The notes beneath the pieces were generated by a model. It ran no database searches and was not told the DNA's origin. It saw nothing but the letters and a program-made list of their open reading frames with translations. A stretch of DNA of 43,952 nt from an uncultured Muribaculaceae bacterium (GTDB taxonomy: Bacteria > Bacteroidota > Bacteroidia > Bacteroidales > Muribaculaceae): assembly GCA_934555895.1 (NCBI GenBank), contig CAKTFH010000020.1, positions 1 to 43,952 of the forward strand, given 5' to 3'. Positions 9,209 through 15,650 of this stretch are shown here, piece after piece. The position numbers and the translations under genes are program-made. The number at the start of each line of letters is the position of its first letter. The stretch's first letter is position 1.

Positions 9209-9823
9209 TTATTCGGGGAGGATTTCGTAAGAAACGGCCTCGATGTAATATGAAGAGAGGTAAGGCTTGCCCTCTTTCTCGGCACGGGCGGCGATACGGG
9301 CGCGATAGTCGGCCATCTGAGCCTCAAAAGTCTCAATTTCACCCTGACCCTGAGCCTTGCGCTCTGTTTCGCAACCTGTTGCAGCCTTTTCAACTGCAGC
9401 TGCCTGCTCGGCGCCGGCCTGTTCAGCAATCATCTTCACCTGCTCGGCATGCTGAGCCTCAAGCTGTTTTACATCGTCTTCAGTAAGACGGCTTTCAACA
9501 AGCACACCTTTCACCATAATAGGATGGTGGATGCAGTCCTGAGGGAAAGCACCGCCCATTTCGGGAGTAGCGTCGCAGCGAATCATCACTGAGTCGGAAC
9601 TGCCAAGCACGAAAGCCTTGCGGCCGCCATGTGCGCAAAGATGGCTCACGACACCCTCTATAGAGATGGTATCACCAAGATAGGCTTCCGGGTTAACCAG
9701 TAAAGAATCCACGCTTACGGTATTGTCGGTAACTTCGGCTTCAGTTGCGGCCTTGTTGCCACAGGCAGTGACAATCATCATGCCGATGAAAGCCATTGCA
9801 GAAATAATAAAAGATTTTTTCAT
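9209..9823 (-). CDS. OB-fold lipoprotein with an HxCxH motif
   Basis: The 204-residue precursor has a signal peptide ending in the lipobox V-T-A-C (Cys21), so it should be membrane-anchored in the periplasm or at the outer membrane. Residues about 35-125 look like a tRNA_anti-type OB-fold: a short strand pattern DTISIEGVVSHLCAHGG followed by a KAFVLGSSDSVMIRC strand. His61, Cys63 and His65 form HxCxH, a plausible metal or redox-cofactor site. The last 75 residues are Ala/Glu/Gln-rich and probably helical. It is the last gene of the ABC half of the locus, 33 nt after DUF4857. Its role is unknown; handling the cargo of the adjacent transporter is inference from position. Confidence 0.75.
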   Translation of the reverse strand: MKKSFIISAMAFIGMMIVTACGNKAATEAEVTDNTVSVDSLLVNPEAYLGDTISIEGVVSHLCAHGGRKAFVLGSSDSVMIRCDATPEMGGAFPQDCIHHPIMVKGVLVESRLTEDDVKQLEAQHAEQVKMIAEQAGAEQAAAVEKAATGCETERKAQGQGEIETFEAQMADYRARIAARAEKEGKPYLSSYYIEAVSYEILPE

Positions 9824-9856
9824 CTGTGTTGGTTGATTTATTGATTTTGTTAATGA

Positions 9857-11131
9857 TTATTTTCTCAGTATGAGAGCCGGTATGAAGGCATAAATGCCAC
9901 ATATCAGTGTCAGTATCGAGACACACCATGGCTTCGATGCCTTGGGGTCGCCTACGGGTAGGAAGAACACAATAAGTGCCATGACTGCATTAAGCCAAAG
10001 AGCATATGCGCTCAACCGTGTAATGCGAGGATATGCAAGCGAATCGTTAGTAGATGTGAAAGAGAGCACATACGGGAATATGTAGTCAGCCACCTTCGAT
10101 GCCGCAGTGCGCGGGCGCACAAAATCGTAGCTGCCAAGCAGGTCGAGACCATAACCGACAGGTGAACGGCGTACTGCTCTCCACTTCGACACACCATCGG
10201 GATCGGAGAAACGGAAAGTGAATCCGAACAGCGAGCCCATGCATAAAATAGTATGCTTTGAAGGGTCGACTTTAAAATCGAGCGGCACATTTATGGGTCG
10301 ATAGCCTTCGGTGCGGTCAATGAGATAGAAACCTCCGTCTGTATCTACTACAAAACCGAGCACTGAGCGATCGGCCTCCTCAGTTATATAAGCCTTTAGC
10401 GCTTTTTTGCCAGAAGGAAGAAGGATAGGTTCGGCATAGGGGCGCCCCGCACGCTGTTTCACATGGAAAAGCTTACCATCTGAATCAATCATAAGATAAC
10501 CCTCATCGTAAGACTTGCGAGAGGTTATGTTGGCGGAAAGATCGGTTGCAGGGAATGCGAAATGTCGCGAACGCAGATGCTCTGTAAAACGGCGGGAACG
10601 GCCAGGAACCACAGAATTGGTAGCCATGTCAACAAACTCAATGCCGCCGTCGGGAGTAAACCGAAACACTTCTTTAGGGTCGCTGAGCTCCACACGCTCA
10701 GGCATCGACTCCATCATCATCCACACTCCGGCCGTTCGCTTGAGATAGTCGCGGGGCGATGCCTGAAGCATAAGTTCGTGGGTGCGCAGCGTGTGCGCAT
10801 TGACCTCCATGCCGGCGATTGTGTCGGGCAGACGGTCGTGGGCAAGAAGTTCCTTATAGAACAGCTGTGGTACTAAAGAATCACGCTGCTCACGGGTGAG
10901 CACAGAACCTTCGACAATATTGCCAAGTGAATCGGCACGTTCCACTTCGGTGATTACGGCCGGAGCGCCGGGCTGCGACTTGGTTACCACCCATTTTCCA
11001 CTGACAGGAGAAAATGAACAGAACGGCTCACCAGATGGTCCGGGGAAACAAAGTGCATAAAGCCACGGAAGGAACCAGCTGAGCACGGCCACAGCTACGA
11101 TAAAAAGAAGTATGCGTGGAAAACGTTTCAT
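9857..11131 (-). CDS. DUF4857-type membrane protein of the ABC locus
   Basis: The 424-residue protein has one N-terminal transmembrane helix (about residues 5-30), a long extracytoplasmic domain of about 320 residues and two or three hydrophobic segments at the C-terminus (about 355-422). This matches my memory of the DUF4857 proteins of Bacteroidales, which sit beside an ABC ATPase and permease. The large periplasmic domain carries repeated strand-like segments (for example DRSVLGFVVDTDGGFYLID), suggesting a propeller or beta-sandwich. Its ATG follows the permease stop by two bases, so the two are translationally coupled. It could be the periplasmic partner or second membrane subunit of the transporter. 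Function is unproven. Confidence 0.75.
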   Translation of the reverse strand: MKRFPRILLFIVAVAVLSWFLPWLYALCFPGPSGEPFCSFSPVSGKWVVTKSQPGAPAVITEVERADSLGNIVEGSVLTREQRDSLVPQLFYKELLAHDRLPDTIAGMEVNAHTLRTHELMLQASPRDYLKRTAGVWMMMESMPERVELSDPKEVFRFTPDGGIEFVDMATNSVVPGRSRRFTEHLRSRHFAFPATDLSANITSRKSYDEGYLMIDSDGKLFHVKQRAGRPYAEPILLPSGKKALKAYITEEADRSVLGFVVDTDGGFYLIDRTEGYRPINVPLDFKVDPSKHTILCMGSLFGFTFRFSDPDGVSKWRAVRRSPVGYGLDLLGSYDFVRPRTAASKVADYIFPYVLSFTSTNDSLAYPRITRLSAYALWLNAVMALIVFFLPVGDPKASKPWCVSILTLICGIYAFIPALILRK

Positions 11132-11133
11132 TT

Positions 11134-11805
11134 TCAGTCAATCAGCCCCTCCTTAAAGCGGTTTACAGAGTTTACCGAAAGCAACATCAGAAGCAAAGTG
11201 AAAAGCACTGCTCCGAAAAGCATGCCGTTGTAGGCCTGAGGTACTGCCTGCATGTAAAACACACAGACTACTCCCACGCCAATGAGGCCGACAGCTATGC
11301 GGCGGCGCCAACGCCCTTCGAGGCAAACTGCTGCTGTAAATAGATAGGTATTGAAGCCCGCCAGGTACCAGGGAAATGTGGTGAGCATCACATGCCAGGT
11401 CATCTCAGGCGTTACCACTGTGCTGTAATAGATGCCTATCACAAGAGCCTGAAGCAGAAAAACCGCCAGACATTCAAGCAAACCGGCACCAACCATAGCA
11501 GTGACAAGGCGCCCCTGAGGATAGGGCAGATGAAGCGTTAACTTGAGGCGCTTCTGCTGCATTTCCGGGCTCATCTGTGCCACACCTAAGGCGAGCCCTA
11601 CCAACGGTGGGAAAAATTTGATGGAATCTATGAAAGTCTGGTCCTTCATCAGCATGATGAGCCATATGTGCTCAACGCCGTGGGAGGCTCCCACACGGCG
11701 AATACACATAATGGCATACACGGCCATAATTGCCGAAAGGAGCATGCAAACCCAGAATGCACGCCTGGTTTTAAGCCATTCCTTATAAAATATTGCGTGT
11801 GTCAT
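11134..11805 (-). CDS. ABC-2-type transporter permease
   Basis: This is a 223-residue integral membrane protein with six hydrophobic segments and the amino-terminal ABC-2 signature F-Y-K-E-W-L-K-T-R-R-A-F-W. The layout resembles NosY/GldF-like permeases, which pair with one ATPase. I chose the ATG at 11805; the open frame extends to 11889 but that part overlaps the ATPase gene and is not membrane-like. It sits 26 nt after the ATPase stop and 2 nt before DUF4857. ABC-2 permeases usually export or move substrates out of the inner membrane, so an efflux or cofactor-delivery role is more likely than classical uptake, but the substrate is unknown. Confidence 0.8.
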   Translation of the reverse strand: MTHAIFYKEWLKTRRAFWVCMLLSAIMAVYAIMCIRRVGASHGVEHIWLIMLMKDQTFIDSIKFFPPLVGLALGVAQMSPEMQQKRLKLTLHLPYPQGRLVTAMVGAGLLECLAVFLLQALVIGIYYSTVVTPEMTWHVMLTTFPWYLAGFNTYLFTAAVCLEGRWRRRIAVGLIGVGVVCVFYMQAVPQAYNGMLFGAVLFTLLLMLLSVNSVNRFKEGLID

Positions 11806-11831
11806 TATCGGGATATCACTTATATAATGAA

Positions 11832-12728
11832 TCAATAGCGGCCTGTCAGACCGATGAACGCATCTTCTAACGAGGCGGGGACCTCCCATGCGAGGTCTGC
11901 GGCCTCAATATTCTGCCTTTTCAATAGTTTGCGCACCTCATCCTCGGGCAGAAATGAATAGAATTCATTGCCGTCTGCGGTATGCCAGGGACTATATATG
12001 CCCTCGCCTTCGGGAAGGTCGCCACCGGCGTAATGATAGCGTCGCAACGTGGTCATAAGCTCCTGCACTGGCATCTGAGTCAATATCCGGCCGTAGTCCA
12101 TTATGATACAGTCGTCGACAAGACGCTCCAGATCCTGAATTATGTGAGAGGTCATGAACACTGTTTTGCCTTCACTCTTTATGAAGTCGCGCAGATACTC
12201 TATGAAAAGCCTGCGGTAACCAGGGTCAAGACCGAGCGAGAAATCATCGAGCACAAGAAGGTCGGCGTTCTGAGCCAGTATCAGTCCGAGAGCCACCTGC
12301 GAACGCTGGCCGTTACTCATTGATGAAATTTTCTGTTCTGGAGTGACCTTGAGCTTTTTCATCAGACCATAGTAAGCGTCGCTGTTCCACTTCGGATAGA
12401 ATTTCGAAAAGAAACGCTCTATCTCGCCGATAGTCATAAAGGCATACTGCACATGCCCCTCAAGCAACAGGGCAATGCGGCTGCGGGTCTCGGCCGACAT
12501 ATGGGTTATATCTTCTCCGAATATACGGCACTCACCGGCCTGCGGACGCAGGAAGCCCATAAGAATGTTGATAGTAGTGGTTTTACCCGTGCCATTCTTA
12601 CCCAATAGTCCGAGAATGCGGCCTCGCGGCACCTCGAACGAAAGGTTTTCGTAAATAATCCTTCCCTTACCGTAGCGCTGGGTAAGATTTTTTACGGAAA
12701 TCACCGGTTGATTATCGTTGTTAGCCAT
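11832..12728 (-). CDS. ABC transporter ATP-binding protein with divergent motifs
   Basis: This 298-residue nucleotide-binding subunit energises the neighbouring ABC-2 permease. Walker A is GLLGKNGTGKTTT. The signature is SMSNGQRSQVALG rather than LSGGQ, and Walker B reads LLVLDDFSLGLD, with Asp where the catalytic Glu normally stands. The H-loop SHI is intact. About 70 C-terminal residues beyond the core (from about 225) may be an accessory domain. A good promoter at 12787-12756 and an ATG at 12728 show that it can start its own transcript. The DD variation may be a family trait rather than decay, because the rest of the domain is well kept. Confidence 0.88.
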   Translation of the reverse strand: MANNDNQPVISVKNLTQRYGKGRIIYENLSFEVPRGRILGLLGKNGTGKTTTINILMGFLRPQAGECRIFGEDITHMSAETRSRIALLLEGHVQYAFMTIGEIERFFSKFYPKWNSDAYYGLMKKLKVTPEQKISSMSNGQRSQVALGLILAQNADLLVLDDFSLGLDPGYRRLFIEYLRDFIKSEGKTVFMTSHIIQDLERLVDDCIIMDYGRILTQMPVQELMTTLRRYHYAGGDLPEGEGIYSPWHTADGNEFYSFLPEDEVRKLLKRQNIEAADLAWEVPASLEDAFIGLTGRY

Positions 12729-12755
12729 TTGATATTATAAGAGCTTATGGTGTTA

Positions 12756-12787
12756 CAAAAGTAATATATTTTGTAAATTATTGCAAA
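12756..12787 (-). promoter_or_regulatory. Internal promoter of the ABC half of the locus
   Basis: On the minus strand there is a -33 TTTG at 12787-12784, a spacer of exactly 20 nt and a -7 TACTTTTG at 12763-12756. The -33 box adjoins or overlaps the stop region of the outer-membrane barrel gene (stop at 12790), and the ATPase ATG follows at 12728. Confidence 0.7.
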
Positions 12788-12789
12788 TT

Positions 12790-14352
12790 TCAGAATTTAA
12801 GTCCAGCCGAAATGACGGCGGCGAGTGCCTTGCCGTGGCCGCGATAATCGGTAGACGAGGCATTGAGCCCTACATCAAGCGCCATAGACGGGGAGAAGGC
12901 CCATAACAGCCCGAGCTCCCCGCCGACAGTGGATGCATCGCAGGTGAGCATGGCAAAATTGTGAGTTACACTTGTTCCCATAATTGATGCAAGATTGATG
13001 CCGGCGAGATTTTCGCGGTTGGCGCGGGCAAATGTATAGGCTCCGCCTGCACCAAGCCTCAGGCGCATTGCCGATGATAGCGTCCATTTTACCGACATTT
13101 TCAGCAAGGGAGTTATAGCCGAGGATTCAAGCGTCCGTTTAGGGCGCCGATAATCTTCATGCCCATAACGCACTGTGGCTGCAGGCGTGATATCGAGATC
13201 CAAGGTTTGCGAGCAGTTCAACTCCACAGGAACACTCACATTGCCCTCGGCGCAGTCATGATAATAGTTGCGGCGCGTGCCTATCTGGACATAGTTGTTG
13301 CCTGTCGAGGTTCCGAAAAAATTCTCAAAACCTAGCTGTCGGTGAAGCAATGCATCTATGCGCGGTGTAACCTGCACCGATTTGCTGCAGTGTACATTTA
13401 TTCCGGTTCTTACTGCAAGCATATAATGTCTGGAGCGGGTCAGTTCGAGATTGTTGAAGTCTCGCAATATCTGTTTCACCGGCTGAAAGGTAAAATTGAG
13501 CGAAGCAAACACAGGCAATGTTGCTGTAACCGGCATAAGAGTAAGTGCACCACCGAATCCCACCCCGGTATAAGCAACCGATTTGGCAGTGTTGCCGCTG
13601 AAACGCGGATAATAGTTGCCGAGACCGGTAAGGGCATAAAGTCGAATATCGTTGTTGGGACGATAGAACTCAATATCGCTCTCCTGATTGTAAACCCTCA
13701 GCGAACCATCGACAGCCAAAGAATATCTGCCGCCGAACTGTCGCGACGCTCCGGCACTGACACGGAGATCCGACACTACGATTTTATCGCGTGGGTCGCG
13801 GTTGCGATATGAGATGCGCGCCGTATAGCCAGCCTGGGCTCCCCAGGTCCACCCACGGGAAAAACCTGCATAACCGCCACCGAAATCATAGCTGCGCACC
13901 GAGAGGTTTCCACCCACCGAATCGGCAATCACATAGGGGCCAACCAGATCGTAATCGTCGGCGTTGTTCCAAAGGATATTTCGGCGCGTCCCAATATGGA
14001 AGCAAGCATCTCCCCATACCACAGTGTTTCGGCTCAGCCGCATGTACGACTCAGCCTCCACACCGGCCAATGTATGGCCGCGTCCCTGCTGCACAACCTC
14101 CGCCTCGTCGGAATGCCGGTAATCACCCGTCACACAAGCTGCAGAAAGAGAGAAAGGCGAAGCGTAAAACATTGACGCAGAACTCTGTTCTGCAGTAGCT
14201 CTGCGAAGAACTGCCTCTGCCGAATTCCATTGTACCACATGGTCTAAAAGCGCCCCGGCGACACTGTCGGAAACAGCAGCACCGAAAGAATCAGCAGTGC
14301 CGAGCCACAGCATCGACGAAGCTAACGGTATTATGAGATGGTTTATCCTCAT
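12790..14352 (-). CDS. DUF6850-type outer-membrane beta-barrel protein
   Basis: The product has 520 residues with a signal peptide (about residues 1-25, MRINHLIIPLASS...). The rest is mostly alternating polar/hydrophobic strands ending in aromatic residues, closing with a C-terminal A-A-V-I-S-A-G-L-K-F, a classic outer-membrane barrel end. It resembles the DUF6850 family found next to DUF4876 and TonB receptors in Bacteroidales (recognition from memory). I set the start at the ATG at 14352, ten bases after the DUF4876 stop. The longer frame to 14403 overlaps that gene and would spoil the signal peptide. It may act as a second pore or an accessory barrel for the receptor. Ligand unknown. Confidence 0.75.
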   Translation of the reverse strand: MRINHLIIPLASSMLWLGTADSFGAAVSDSVAGALLDHVVQWNSAEAVLRRATAEQSSASMFYASPFSLSAACVTGDYRHSDEAEVVQQGRGHTLAGVEAESYMRLSRNTVVWGDACFHIGTRRNILWNNADDYDLVGPYVIADSVGGNLSVRSYDFGGGYAGFSRGWTWGAQAGYTARISYRNRDPRDKIVVSDLRVSAGASRQFGGRYSLAVDGSLRVYNQESDIEFYRPNNDIRLYALTGLGNYYPRFSGNTAKSVAYTGVGFGGALTLMPVTATLPVFASLNFTFQPVKQILRDFNNLELTRSRHYMLAVRTGINVHCSKSVQVTPRIDALLHRQLGFENFFGTSTGNNYVQIGTRRNYYHDCAEGNVSVPVELNCSQTLDLDITPAATVRYGHEDYRRPKRTLESSAITPLLKMSVKWTLSSAMRLRLGAGGAYTFARANRENLAGINLASIMGTSVTHNFAMLTCDASTVGGELGLLWAFSPSMALDVGLNASSTDYRGHGKALAAVISAGLKF

Positions 14353-14362
14353 TTTGGGGTGA

Positions 14363-15604
14363 TCAACGAGCGGGAACCAGTGTGAAATCTGCGGCCGAAT
14401 CATTGGTATCCTGATATATCACACGGCCGTCAGCAGCTTTTGTGGCAATTTTACGCAGGAATTTCTTGCCATAACGATTAGGATCGCGGTCAACATTAGA
14501 CACACTTGCATAACTGATATCCACCGATGAGCCAAGAGCCCCATATACATATGTCTCTCCGTTGCCGAGGTTCACCCCGTCGACAATCCACCCGTTGGGA
14601 ATAAGATATGCTTTGTCGTTGTGCATCGGTGTGTTTATAAGCGAGATATAATCGTATCCGCCATGATAGTTCGCAAGATAAGTTTCAGCAGTTGTACCAA
14701 CAGGGAAGCGGACAAGTGCATAAGAGCGGTTGCACATCTTCGACATAACCCAAATGGTATTGGTATAGCAATACCACTTGTCAAGGTTTGGTACTGAGGG
14801 ATTATCAGTGTCACGCTCATTGTTGTCATACCATTCGAAGTCGGCATCGGTATGGTCAAGCGCTCCTGGCACCTGTGCGCTCCAATCTATGGCCTGGTCA
14901 ACAATTTTAAGAGACTTACCGGGAGCGATGGGCACATCGGTACCGTTACCGGGAATGACCCATATTGTGCCAGCAGTGAAATTGACCTGCCTGTCGTTGG
15001 CCTCGGTAAGGATTTCGAAGGTGCTGTTGCGTGCATTTACAAAAGCCGATTCCGCAATTCCGAGACCGTCGGCATATATGGTTTGGTCCGTATTATTGTA
15101 AATAAGAAAATAGCTGTCGTTCAATCCATTTGTGCCTGAAGCATTGAGCGAACCGGCAGCGTAGAGCTCAGAGAACACCAGCGAGCCCTCAGGATTGGCG
15201 AAAAACCATGCGAGAGGAACTGATGTAGGCCCAGTGACTGTTATCGAAGTGCCGCTCACACGCAGCGTTTTTTTAATCGAGGCCGGAGCCTGAACACCAT
15301 CAGAACTGCCGGATGATACGGTCATCACTACGGTTCCATCGTAGTCATATACGCCGGCAGGGACTGTGCCGAGCTCGTTCGACAATGGATTGAGCGTATA
15401 TGTAGCTCCGGTGTTAAGTTCATGGAAATTGACCTCAGCCGACTCCACTGCATCCGCACTGAAACCCTCGGGCCAGCTGTTGCTGAAAGCCACAGCTATG
15501 GAATCGTTGGCCATATCATCGTCGGAATCATCGACACAGGCTGTAGCGCACCACATCAGCGGCAAAGTGCCAAGAAGTATCACAATCTTATTCATTGCCT
15601 TCAT
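14363..15604 (-). CDS. DUF4876-type surface or periplasmic lipoprotein
   Basis: A 413-residue precursor has a lipobox ending in A-T-A-C (about Cys23), followed by an acidic D-D-S-D-D-D run typical of Bacteroidetes lipoproteins, some of which are exported to the cell surface. The first domain (about 35-130) looks like a CarboxypepD-regulatory-type beta-sandwich. The rest contains GSLVFSELYAAGSLNASGT, the kind of sequence I associate with DUF4876, and strands with TYLANYHGGYDYI. It lies 46 nt after the TonB receptor gene on the same strand, so it may be the receptor's partner lipoprotein, in the way SusD partners SusC, though it is not SusD-like. An alternative ATG lies at 15595. Confidence 0.75.
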   Translation of the reverse strand: MKAMNKIVILLGTLPLMWCATACVDDSDDDMANDSIAVAFSNSWPEGFSADAVESAEVNFHELNTGATYTLNPLSNELGTVPAGVYDYDGTVVMTVSSGSSDGVQAPASIKKTLRVSGTSITVTGPTSVPLAWFFANPEGSLVFSELYAAGSLNASGTNGLNDSYFLIYNNTDQTIYADGLGIAESAFVNARNSTFEILTEANDRQVNFTAGTIWVIPGNGTDVPIAPGKSLKIVDQAIDWSAQVPGALDHTDADFEWYDNNERDTDNPSVPNLDKWYCYTNTIWVMSKMCNRSYALVRFPVGTTAETYLANYHGGYDYISLINTPMHNDKAYLIPNGWIVDGVNLGNGETYVYGALGSSVDISYASVSNVDRDPNRYGKKFLRKIATKAADGRVIYQDTNDSAADFTLVPAR

Positions 15605-15650
15605 ATAATTGGATTTTATCAGAACTTAAAATATTATAATTCATTTGTCG

